DNA from: Actinomycetota bacterium
GTDB lineage: Bacteria; Actinomycetota; Acidimicrobiia; Acidimicrobiales; JAJPHE01
Assembly: GCA_027315345.1 (NCBI GenBank)
Contig: DAHUYE010000085.1
Location: 84,507 to 148,506 of the forward strand
Length of the DNA stretch: 64,000 bases
Direction of reading: 5' to 3'
Shown here: in pieces, positions 53,377 to 60,570 of the stretch
Layout: each line of letters starts with the position of its first letter
Position numbering within the stretch: position 1 is the stretch's first letter
The notes under the pieces: generated by a model
Seen by the model: only the letters and a program-made list of their open reading frames with translations
Database searches by the model: none
Told to the model about the DNA's origin: nothing
Program-made: the position numbers and the translations under genes

Positions 53377-54539
53377 CCGGGAGAACCAACCCGGAGAGAA
53401 CGGCCCGTGACCACGGCGCCGAGGACCGGGCTACCTCGGCGTGGGCCAGCGGACAAAGGGCCGGCCTGCCGGCTATCAACCAGCGCAAGGGGAAGGAACT
53501 CCTCGCTGGCAGCCTCGCGGGTGACCGAGCGGGTATCGAGGTCGGGGACAATGGCGCCGCTTTTGTGGCGGCTGACCCGTCCGCTTCCACCGCCACTCAG
53601 CGACGGATGCCGATGGGACCGGGCGGGCGCGACCCCGGCAAGGACCGTACGCGAGTGCCACGACGGCGAGAGCTTGGCGGCGGGTACTCGACCCTGGTGA
53701 CCGCCTACACGGCGGACGAGCTTGAGGAGTTGGAGTCGCCGCCCTGGCCGGAGGTTCACATCGCCGTCGATGAGCCCGCCCCCCCATCGCCGGAGGAAAG
53801 GGCGCTGCTGGAGCAACTCAACGAGGCCCTGGCCGCCATTAGTCGACAGGGTAAGGCCCCCCGCAAGCGGAAACGTCGCAAGCCTCGGAATCCAGATCAT
53901 CGGACAGCCGAACAGGTGCAGAGGGAACGTGCCGCGCTCGGCTACCTGTTCGATCTCAAGTTCGGTTTCGTGGACGATGAGGCCGAGGACGAGTACGCCG
54001 CGATGGCCTTCGATCATTACGACGACTGCGGCGGGCCGCCAGAAGAGCGCACCTACGAAGACCCGCACATCATCCTTGATGAGGCCTACCTTGGCCTGGT
54101 CTTTTGGAGCGAGGTTCACCACCGCACAGCCCGTATGGCCGGCCAGCTGGTAGCCGACATGCCCCGCTATCCGGCCACAGCGAAAGATTGGGACGATCTT
54201 GAGGCGCGGGTCCTGCCAGCGGTAGCCATTGCTTACGGCGAAGAGCTGGCTAGTGACCCCAACAACCTGGCCGTTGTTCGGGACGCCAATGGCGATGCCC
54301 TGTTTCGGCCGTGGCGGGACGTGGATGAATTGCTGACTGCCGCCGTCAAGGCCGCTCGGCGCTACCAGGGCGTGGCCTACGACCTGACGCCCCCCCCGAC
54401 GTGGCCAGCGTGCGACAACCCCGAGGCGCACTGCACGAACCCGGCCCGAGCTGCCAAAGGTGGAAGTTGCAAGCCCTGCTACGACGCTCATCGGCGTGGG
54501 GGCAAGTGGAGATTGAAGGGCGCAGGCATCGACCGCTGA
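53373..54539 (+). CDS. unknown protein with C-terminal Cys cluster
   Basis: A 388-residue protein I do not recognise. The first 160 residues are basic and probably disordered. A basic patch (PRKRKRRKPRNPDHR, about 170-185) precedes a folded acidic region (190-345) rich in Trp/Tyr. The C-terminus has C-x6-C-x11-C-x2-C (CDNPEAHC ... CKPC), a likely zinc site. ATGA overlap with the excisionase gene and position before the replication gene suggest a role in replication control or DNA binding. Confidence 0.7.
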   Translation: MTGRTNPERTARDHGAEDRATSAWASGQRAGLPAINQRKGKELLAGSLAGDRAGIEVGDNGAAFVAADPSASTATQRRMPMGPGGRDPGKDRTRVPRRRELGGGYSTLVTAYTADELEELESPPWPEVHIAVDEPAPPSPEERALLEQLNEALAAISRQGKAPRKRKRRKPRNPDHRTAEQVQRERAALGYLFDLKFGFVDDEAEDEYAAMAFDHYDDCGGPPEERTYEDPHIILDEAYLGLVFWSEVHHRTARMAGQLVADMPRYPATAKDWDDLEARVLPAVAIAYGEELASDPNNLAVVRDANGDALFRPWRDVDELLTAAVKAARRYQGVAYDLTPPPTWPACDNPEAHCTNPARAAKGGSCKPCYDAHRRGGKWRLKGAGIDR

Positions 54540-54546
54540 CAGTGCC

Positions 54547-54645
54547 GTGACCAGGGAAATGTCGCGGAATGCAATAGAGGGGAGGACCGTTTCGATCCAC
54601 CTGCCCGACGACGAGGAGAGGACGAAGAGGAGAGTTGACCCCTAG
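54547..54645 (+). CDS. possible 32-residue protein between unknown and replication genes
   Basis: GTG at 54547, seven bases after the previous stop, opens a 32-codon charged frame (VTREMSRNAIEG ... PDDEERTKRRV). The size and charge resemble small ribbon-helix-helix or linker peptides, but it is too short to judge. May be chance. Confidence 0.3.
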   Translation: MTREMSRNAIEGRTVSIHLPDDEERTKRRVDP

Positions 54646-54654
54646 ACAAAAAGA

Positions 54655-54681
54655 CGCCCCCGGGCTGGAACCCCGGAGGCG
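54655..54681 (-). terminator. intrinsic terminator pointing leftwards
   Basis: Stem of ten pairs with one mismatch (54655-54664 with 54672-54681). Read on the minus strand it is followed by five T's. No minus-strand gene lies to its right, so it would stop antisense RNA running from the replication gene towards the excisionase gene. Confidence 0.55.
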
Positions 54682-54717
54682 CTCACTCGATCTGCGATTG
54701 CCGCATAAGCAGCTGAG

Positions 54718-56271
54718 ATGCGGCCCCTGCCGATGACGGCTACCAGGACCCCGCCGCATGATTTCGATGCCGAACAGTCGGTGCTCGGAGCCATGCTGCT
54801 GTCGAGGGACGCCATAGCCGTGGCCCTCGAACACTGCCGGACGGAGGACTTCTACAAGCCGGCCCACGGCCACGTCTTCGAGGCCATCTCCAGCCTGTAC
54901 GGGGAGGGTGAGCCGGTTGATCCGGTCACGGTGGCCGATGAGCTGCGCCGGGCCGGCCTGCTCGACGTGATCGGTGGCCCCAACCTGCTTATCGACCTGC
55001 TGGCCAGCACCCCGTCGACGGCCAACGCCGGCCGCTACGCCAAGATCGTGGCCGACCATGCCCTGCTGAGGAAGCTGATCGGGGCGGGCAACGAGATAGC
55101 CGACAAGGGCTACGAGCTTGGTGAGGTAGATGAGGTCATCGCCAAGGCCGAGGGTCTCCTCTCCTCAGCCACGGCAGGTAGAAACAACGGACCCAGGCAG
55201 CTCAACGTCCGCCGGGTGGGCGACGCGCTGTTCCAGCCGCCCGAAGAGCCGCCCGTCCTGGTCGATGGGCTGATCCGCACCGGGGAACTTTGCGTGGTCG
55301 GGGCGGCCCGAGGCGTGGGCAAGTCCTGGCTGGGAATGAACCTGTCCGCACAGGTGGACAGAGGCGACGGTTGGTTCATGGGTGCCCTTCCGATCCGCAA
55401 AAAAGCCACGGTCCTGCTGTGTCAGGGAGAAATCGACGAGTGGGAGTCGTGGCGACGGTGGCAGATGCTCACGGGTACAGGTGACCCACCTGGTGGCGTG
55501 CTGGAGACGTTCGACCGCTGGCGCATCCGAACGGTCCGGCGCCGGTCCAGCAACGGCGCTTCCTCCGACGAGTACGCGGAGGCCCTGCTTGATCCCCGGC
55601 TGGAGGCGACCATCGTCGAACAGGGAGTGGACCTCCTCATCATCGACCCCTGGGCAGTCTTCTTTGCCGGGCCCGAGAATGACAATGATGCCACCGAAGC
55701 CGCTCTGGACAAGCTGCGCGCCCTGGCCATGAGCCACGCCGTGGCGGTCGTGATCCTGCACCACCTGGGCAAGTCGACCGAGGCCCGGGAGCCGGAAGAC
55801 CTCTGGCGGGGTGCCTCTCGCTTGGCCGACTGGGCGGCTACCCGGGTGACCCTGCTCCCGCACTACACCGACCGCCAGGCGAGTGCCCAGGGCATGACCC
55901 GACAGCAGGCCCGCCGGTACGTCGACGTCAAGCTGCTCCGCCGGAGCCACCCAACCCCTGACTTCTCCGCCGTGTTGGGCGATGACGGGTGGTGGTCGCG
56001 CTGGAAGCCACCGGGGGAAGATACTGCGGGTCGTACCCACCTGGGGATTGACGACGTAATAGCGGCCTGTCGTGATGCCGGCGGGGCCTGGCCCTCCGGC
56101 ACCCAGGCTGCGGCCAGCATGGGTGTGGCCGCCCATACGGCGACCAAACTGCTCCAGGCGGCCGAGCGCCGGGGCGAGATCGAGCACTTCCCCGGCCCGC
56201 GTGGGGCCATCGGCTGGCGACTGCCCGGGCCGAAGCTCACCGTCGTGGGGAACCCAGGGGAGTCGATTTGA
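54718..56271 (+). CDS. replication protein: DnaB N-domain fused to RepA-type AAA ATPase and winged helix
   Basis: 517 residues in three parts. Residues 14-118 resemble the DnaB N-terminal domain (DFDAEQSVLGAMLLSRDAIA, FYKPAHGHVFEAISSL). Residues 175-415 are an AAA_25/RepA-like RecA ATPase: P-loop GAARGVGKS (195-203), Walker B LLIIDPW with Asp310, and sensor-like ILHHLGK (347-352). Residues 445-505 are a probable winged helix. It is likely the helicase/initiator for the origin directly after it: the first iteron covers its stop codon. ATG at 54718; no clear ribosome site. Confidence 0.78.
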   Translation: MRPLPMTATRTPPHDFDAEQSVLGAMLLSRDAIAVALEHCRTEDFYKPAHGHVFEAISSLYGEGEPVDPVTVADELRRAGLLDVIGGPNLLIDLLASTPSTANAGRYAKIVADHALLRKLIGAGNEIADKGYELGEVDEVIAKAEGLLSSATAGRNNGPRQLNVRRVGDALFQPPEEPPVLVDGLIRTGELCVVGAARGVGKSWLGMNLSAQVDRGDGWFMGALPIRKKATVLLCQGEIDEWESWRRWQMLTGTGDPPGGVLETFDRWRIRTVRRRSSNGASSDEYAEALLDPRLEATIVEQGVDLLIIDPWAVFFAGPENDNDATEAALDKLRALAMSHAVAVVILHHLGKSTEAREPEDLWRGASRLADWAATRVTLLPHYTDRQASAQGMTRQQARRYVDVKLLRRSHPTPDFSAVLGDDGWWSRWKPPGEDTAGRTHLGIDDVIAACRDAGGAWPSGTQAAASMGVAAHTATKLLQAAERRGEIEHFPGPRGAIGWRLPGPKLTVVGNPGESI

Positions 56272-56460
56272 CCGTGCATTCGACCGTGCACGTGCACCGT
56301 GCAGGAGACCCCTTGCACGGTCGTTTATGGGGCCTGACCAGGGGAAACCTGACCGTGCACTACCTGACCCTGCAACAGACCCCTTGCAAAGTCCTGACCA
56401 GGGAAAACATGACCGTGCACCGTGCACCCCTACGGGGGGGGTCCCGACCTTGCAGGGTCG
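56270..56460 (+). repeat. iteron-like array, probable replication origin of the element
   Basis: GACCGTGCA occurs at 56270, 56282, 56351 and 56411. One-base variants are CACCGTGCA (56295, 56418) and GACCCTGCA (56366). Inverted copies are TGCACGGTC (56314) and TGCAGGGTC (56451). Longer blocks also repeat about 70 bp apart: AGACCCCTTGCA and CCTGACCAGGG. Direct plus inverted copies right after a replication gene fit an iteron origin. A frame through it (56268-56507) only encodes repeated T-V-H units. Confidence 0.72.
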
Positions 56461-56503
56461 GACCTCCCCCGGGGTCTCGGGCTGGAGCGCCGAGGAGGCG
56501 TCT

Positions 56504-56683
56504 GTGACTGACAGCAACCTGACCAACGTCCTGGACGCCATGGGAGGCAAACAGTTCCCCGGTGGCTGTGTCGACTGCGACGCTTTTCAGGAAGTGATCC
56601 CAGTCGAGGCCGGAGTCTGGAGCTTGGCCATCTTCCACGACGATGACTGCCCGGCGCTGGCCCGAATGGAACGAGGGAAGTAG
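56504..56683 (+). CDS. small acidic Cys-containing protein, unknown
   Basis: A 59-residue protein (MTDSNLTNVLDAMGGK ... GGCVDCDAFQ ... FHDDDCPALARMERG) with C-x2-C and one later Cys and His, possibly a small zinc fold. GTG at 56504 has AGGAGG six bases upstream, a strong site. Similar short proteins are common in actinophages; function unknown. Confidence 0.65.
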   Translation: MTDSNLTNVLDAMGGKQFPGGCVDCDAFQEVIPVEAGVWSLAIFHDDDCPALARMERGK

Positions 56684-56686
56684 CTG

Positions 56687-57451
56687 ATGACTGAACGGAG
56701 ACTGACCTTGACGCCAGCGTCGAGCTACCTGAACGATTCTGGAGAGACCTTGGGAGTGCCATCGACCCTATGTGAGGAACCCGGCTCGGCGGTGCCCAAT
56801 GTGCAATGCGGAGCTGCCGTTCACCACTGCGGCGCCTGCGGAGCTGGGGTGGGACCGAGCCTCATCCGAAGAGGCGACGGCTGCCCGAAATGCCCACCTG
56901 GGACCGAAGTCGTTCCGGGGGAGTGCCGGAACGCCCCGGTGTCCGGAACTACCCGCTGTTGGCGACACGGCGGAAAGTCGCCCAACGCCCTGGCGAAGGC
57001 CGAGGAATCCAAGATCGAGACGAAGGCCAGGCGGGTGCTTGCTGACCTTGGTGGGCGCCCCGAACCGGTGGTGGACGTACTCCAAGCGCTCGAGGATCTG
57101 GCGGGCGAAGCTGTCATGTTGACGCACGTCCTGCGCTCCATGGTCGCTGACCTCACGAAGATCAGATACGAAGCCCCAGGGATCGGAACCGAGCAGATTC
57201 GGGGCGAGTTGACGGTCTACCTCTCGGCACTGTCCCGAGCCGAGAGCATCCTGAGCAAAATCGCCGGCTTGCACTTGGAGGAGCGCCGGGTCCGCGTGAG
57301 TGAACTGCAAGCCGTCGCTCTGCACTCCTGCGTGATCTCAGCCCTGTCGAAGGCCGAGATTGCCGAGCCGGGCAGGCAGAGGTTCGTCGAGGCACTGTCC
57401 CAGGAACTGAAAGCCGTGGCCCCCGGCAGCCCGTTGCGGCCGGTCGCTTAG
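56687..57451 (+). CDS. terminase-small-subunit-like protein (C-x-HGG type)
   Basis: A 254-residue protein. Residues 35-100 hold a Cys/His-rich part ending in GTTRCWRHGGKSPNALAKAE, a motif I know from small phage proteins often annotated as terminase small subunits. The rest is helical, with VLQALEDLAGEAVMLTHVLR, GTEQIRGELTVYLSALSRAE and HLEERRVRVSELQ, again matching that group. In satellites a TerS redirects helper-phage packaging. Assignment is from memory of the family pattern and is moderate. The first 60 residues also read as Cys-rich in another frame, so a small frameshift is possible. Confidence 0.5.
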   Translation: MTERRLTLTPASSYLNDSGETLGVPSTLCEEPGSAVPNVQCGAAVHHCGACGAGVGPSLIRRGDGCPKCPPGTEVVPGECRNAPVSGTTRCWRHGGKSPNALAKAEESKIETKARRVLADLGGRPEPVVDVLQALEDLAGEAVMLTHVLRSMVADLTKIRYEAPGIGTEQIRGELTVYLSALSRAESILSKIAGLHLEERRVRVSELQAVALHSCVISALSKAEIAEPGRQRFVEALSQELKAVAPGSPLRPVA

Positions 57452-57457
57452 TTCCTC

Positions 57458-57709
57458 GTGAGTCTGCTCCTCGGTTTCGGACTCAACCTCCAACGGACCC
57501 CGGGCGCTGCGCCACCGGGAGCCGTCGTGGTCCTCAGCACGTCGATCACGCCGATCCCGTCGAGGCCGTGGGTCCACGATCAGTACTGGCACCACCTCCG
57601 CGAACGGGACCGTGCGACCGTCGATTCCACCTTGGCGCTTGTGGATGCCGGCCAGCTCGGAATTGATGAGGCCAACGCCCTGCTCGCCGCCTGGAAGGTC
57701 CGGCTGTGA
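57458..57709 (+). CDS. small unknown protein
   Basis: An 83-codon frame from GTG 57458. The first 30 residues are Pro/Leu rich and may not be translated; the last 48 (HDQYWHHLRERDRATVDSTL, then ALVDAGQLGIDEANALLAAW) look like a real helical domain. No ribosome site is clear. Unknown function. Confidence 0.45.
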   Translation: MSLLLGFGLNLQRTPGAAPPGAVVVLSTSITPIPSRPWVHDQYWHHLRERDRATVDSTLALVDAGQLGIDEANALLAAWKVRL

Positions 57710-58328
57710 CGCCCGGAGAGGTCCCTGTGGTGAGCTGTCCGAGCAGGTAGAACTTGGGTAGAAGGTCCACATGGAAGCCCTGGTCAGAGGCACAATCGCT
57801 GACCCGCGTGGGACAAGTAGTCCCCCCTCCATCCCTGCCAGGAAGCCGACAGACTCGCCACGGTGACTGTCAGCATTGCACTACAGGCGATCACCTGACC
57901 CGCGGCGATGCGCCACCGGCCGGCGGTGACCTCGCCTGACGGGCCAGAAGGCTTAAGGTCGACATGGGACCCAAACATATGTTCGATTCGATATATCAGC
58001 TTACCCTCAAAGATTATTCGATGGCATGAAATATCCTCTATTGCAGCCCTCTCTTCACAACTGACAAATCTCCTGGCAGCAGCAACTCCGCATCCTCCTT
58101 TGCGGTTGTGGGCAGCGCCGGAGCGCCCCGCGGGTGGTCATAGCCAGCCATCCGCGGGGCACCCATTTCCTGATCAGTAGCCGCCTCGGCCGCCCACCTG
58201 AGGCTGGCTCTGGTCGGGTTGCTTCGCCTGGTTCATCAGTCGCCAGGCGGAGCAGACCGGTGGTGGGTGGCGTCCCTCCTCGCGCCCCCCACCCGCCGGT
58301 CACCCCATCGACCACACGAAGGAGCCAT
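57710..58328. other. 619-bp non-coding stretch with an AT-rich island
   Basis: No convincing gene. About 57967-58060 is far richer in A+T than the rest of the window and contains the palindrome AACATATGTT (57974-57983) and the nearby ATTCGATATATC and ATTATTCGATGG. It may hold a promoter/operator for the genes from 58329 onward, or a packaging or melting site. Confidence 0.5.
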
Positions 58329-58787
58329 ATGACCCAAGGAATCAAGCCCGAAGCCCCGAAGCAGGAGTCAGGCCGGCCGCACGTCAAGATCACTGGACTC
58401 GACGTGCCATCGGGACTCTTGCCCGATCACGAGGGTTGCGCCTTCGTTTGGCAGGTCTATGTGGGCGGCCAGGAGCCTCACACGTACGCCGCCGAACTGC
58501 GCCTCGGGAGCGAGTCGATCATGTTGGGCTTCAGCTTGCCATCCGTCACCGATGCCGAAAAGGAATCCGAGAAGCGGACTGGATTCTCGCCGCGATTCTG
58601 CCCGGTCTTTGTCGCCCCGGCCGGACAGGTGATCATCCGGTTGTTCTGTTCGACCTGTGGCGTGCCAATCGTCGGCATTGACCGCAACTCCAGCGCTCGC
58701 CGGCCCAGCATCGCCCCGGGCGAACCCGACTGGGCAGCCATCGCCGGCCACCTGGCCGACGCCGAAGCCGCACTCAAAACGGTCTGA
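58329..58787 (+). CDS. unknown protein of the element
   Basis: A 152-residue soluble protein, not recognised. A beta-rich middle (CAFVWQVYVGGQEPHTYAAE, then LRLGSESIMLGFSL) precedes a C-x2-C in FCSTCGVPIVG and a helical end. ATG at 58329 with GAAGGAG five bases upstream, a good site. It starts a run of tightly packed small genes (to 60443) that may be the island's accessory or interference operon. Confidence 0.65.
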   Translation: MTQGIKPEAPKQESGRPHVKITGLDVPSGLLPDHEGCAFVWQVYVGGQEPHTYAAELRLGSESIMLGFSLPSVTDAEKESEKRTGFSPRFCPVFVAPAGQVIIRLFCSTCGVPIVGIDRNSSARRPSIAPGEPDWAAIAGHLADAEAALKTV

Positions 58788-58819
58788 CCCCATCATCTAA
58801 ACGAAAGCAGGCAATACCT

Positions 58820-59449
58820 ATGTCCAAGTCGTCCAAATCACGCATGGAGCTTCTCCATCCTCGGCTGGTAGCTGAGCTCAACGCCGCGGCTGCCAAGGGC
58901 GCCAAGAAGGGCGCCAAGAAGGCCATAAAGGAACGTGCCACCAAACTTGGCAAGTTCCAGAAGAATGCTCGCAACGGCGGTGACATCACCGCCCAGGAGC
59001 TGGCCCGTGCCATCACCGGGAGCGGTTCAGCTTCGGATGTGCGTCTGGTCACCAGGGAGCTGGCCCGTGCCAACACGGCCGCCAAGATCTTGAATCTCCA
59101 AAAAACTCTTGAGAGGACGACCGACCCCCAGAAGCGCGCCGCACTCGGAAGCGAATTGACCTTTCAGAAGCTCCGCAAGGCCGCTGCCGAAAGCCAGGAA
59201 GCCGCGGCACTTTTGGCCGGGAAATACGGAAATCGCGGATTTCTCGGCACCGACGCCCAGGCCATCGACCGCACGACCGGATGGTCAGCCTCAGCCCCCG
59301 GTGCCCGTGGTGGCCGTGAGCAGTTGATGGCCTTGCAGTCGGAACTGGCCGAGGCGAAGAAGAGCCAGGACCCCCTGCGGATCGATGAGGCATCGCAGCG
59401 GCTGACCCTGGCACGGCTCACCGCCGCCCATGAGGCAGGCCGGATCTGA
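58820..59449 (+). CDS. unknown basic helical protein
   Basis: A 209-residue Ala/Lys-rich protein. A basic repeat GAKKGAKKAIKERATK (about 26-42) is followed by long helices (ITAQELARAITGSG, LARANTAAKILNLQKTLER). No membrane segment or enzyme motif. Composition resembles scaffolds or nucleic-acid-binding proteins. Its stop shares a base with the next ATG (TGATG). Confidence 0.6.
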   Translation: MSKSSKSRMELLHPRLVAELNAAAAKGAKKGAKKAIKERATKLGKFQKNARNGGDITAQELARAITGSGSASDVRLVTRELARANTAAKILNLQKTLERTTDPQKRAALGSELTFQKLRKAAAESQEAAALLAGKYGNRGFLGTDAQAIDRTTGWSASAPGARGGREQLMALQSELAEAKKSQDPLRIDEASQRLTLARLTAAHEAGRI

Positions 59450-59901
59450 TGCCCGTCTTCCATCGCAATCCAACCCCGGCCCCCCTGCCCGCTCCGGTGC
59501 CCGATCCGCCCCACCCGCTTGGGCCGCAATCCACGCGGCAGGTAGCGATTCCGCCCGGTCGCCACTACCGGATGTTCCAGCCCGAGGATGTTCGTGAAGC
59601 CGAGGCTGCTGCCGCTCAGGAGCAGACCCGGCGTGCCACCGAGGCACACGAGGCCAAGAAGCGAGCCCATGCAGAGAGACTGGCCGCCGACGAGGCTGCC
59701 CGTGGGAAGCGTGTGCAAGCCGCCACGGCTGCCCACGCCTCTGCCGCCAATGAACTGGCGAACGCCCGGTTGCGCCTTCAGGGCGCCATCAACGCAGGTG
59801 ACACGGCGGGAGCCGTTCGCGCTCAGCAGGAGCTTGCCCTGGCCGCCAACATCGAACGCATGACGGCTGACGCCGTTGCTTCCACCCGCGCAGCCCGGTG
59901 A
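59449..59901 (+). CDS. unknown protein, Pro-rich then coiled coil
   Basis: 150 residues: a proline-rich first 35 (TPAPLPAPVPDPPHPLGP) and then a continuous Ala/Glu/Arg helix to the end (REAEAAAAQEQTRRATEAHE onwards). Overlaps the previous gene by one base and the next by four. Possibly a structural or packaging helper; no known family. Confidence 0.6.
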   Translation: MPVFHRNPTPAPLPAPVPDPPHPLGPQSTRQVAIPPGRHYRMFQPEDVREAEAAAAQEQTRRATEAHEAKKRAHAERLAADEAARGKRVQAATAAHASAANELANARLRLQGAINAGDTAGAVRAQQELALAANIERMTADAVASTRAAR

Positions 59902-60200
59902 CCGTCACGGCCGCCCTGAAAGGTGCTTCAGAAACTCTCTGTGACGATCTCAGCCCCTCGAAGGGTCGGCCGAGGGGTACAACCGCCCCGAGGGGCGTGG
60001 GGGGCTTCCAGCGGGGTCAAGTCGTCAGGAGCCTACCCACCGTGAAGCCCAAATCCTGCGCCGGCCGCACGGGCCAGGTGGTCGCCCTCTTTCGCTGCCC
60101 GCGCCCCTGTATCAACGCCAGCCGTCATGATGAGATCGCTGTCCAGATGGGTAGCCGCACCGTCTGGTTCCGAGCGGACGAGTTGGAGCCGGTGGCGTGA
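59898..60200 (+). CDS. small unknown protein
   Basis: 100 residues, GTG start overlapping the previous stop (GTGA). The second half (FRCPRPCINASRHDEIAVQM, GSRTVWFRADELEPV) has two close Cys and looks like a small beta fold; the first half is basic and Gly/Pro rich. Unknown. Confidence 0.5.
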   Translation: MTVTAALKGASETLCDDLSPSKGRPRGTTAPRGVGGFQRGQVVRSLPTVKPKSCAGRTGQVVALFRCPRPCINASRHDEIAVQMGSRTVWFRADELEPVA

Positions 60201-60209
60201 ACCCGGCCG

Positions 60210-60443
60210 TTGCGAATGCGATCGAACCTGATCGACCAAGCGTATGAACGGCAACGCTTCCTACGCCTGACCCTGCGCGACCACTCCCTGGACCTTGTCT
60301 CCCGGCTGGTGGGTCGCCGTCGCCGGCAGAGGAAGATCGAAGCCCAGAGGCACCGGGAAGTCGTCGAGGCGCTTCAGGCCCGGCCGGGGACGCTGAAGGT
60401 AGGGGTCCTTTCTACCAAGACTTCTACCGGCCGGCCGTATTGA
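60210..60443 (+). CDS. small basic helical protein, last gene of the element
   Basis: 77 codons from TTG 60210 (or ATG 60216). Strongly basic helix (LTLRDHSLDLVSRLVGRRRR, then QRKIEAQRHREVVEALQARP). No ribosome site is evident and it ends 104 bp before attR. The DNA 60444-60547 holds no gene. Confidence 0.4.
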   Translation: MRMRSNLIDQAYERQRFLRLTLRDHSLDLVSRLVGRRRRQRKIEAQRHREVVEALQARPGTLKVGVLSTKTSTGRPY

Positions 60444-60547
60444 AGCGTCCGGGCTGATGCTGGCCGGTCCCTATTCCGCCCCTGGAGTGCCTGTTCAGAC
60501 GGACATTCGAGCACCACTCCGGACCCAGAAATACGGGCGCCGTCTGA

Positions 60548-60570
60548 GTTCAAGTCCCCCCTCCGACACG
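60548..60570 (+). mobile_element. attR core
   Basis: Perfect 23-bp copy of the tRNA-Leu 3' end (50379-50401), marking the right border. It also supplies the stop codon and last residues of the serine recombinase gene on the minus strand. Confidence 0.92.

Larger units (their letters stand above)
50402..60570. mobile_element. 10.2-kb integrated element, phage-satellite (PICI)-like
   Basis: Lies between two perfect 23-bp copies of the tRNA-Leu 3' end. Minus block: XRE repressor, tyrosine integrase, ADP-ribosyltransferase-like protein, all overlapping. Plus block: excisionase-like, unknown, replication protein, iterons, small Cys protein, TerS-like protein and small unknowns. No capsid, portal, large terminase, tail, lysis or FtsK/relaxase gene is visible. 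This arrangement (int-repressor divergent from xis-rep-ori-terS) is that of phage-inducible chromosomal islands. A defective prophage or small integrative plasmid are the alternatives. Confidence 0.75.

Noticed and set aside
56268..56507. 79-codon frame starting at the replication gene's stop
   Set aside because: Encodes repeated T-V-H from the iterons and covers the strong ribosome site of the next gene; treated as origin DNA.
57754..58180. Frames of 61 and 90 codons in the gap before 58329
   Set aside because: No ribosome sites and mixed, rare-codon composition over the AT-rich island.
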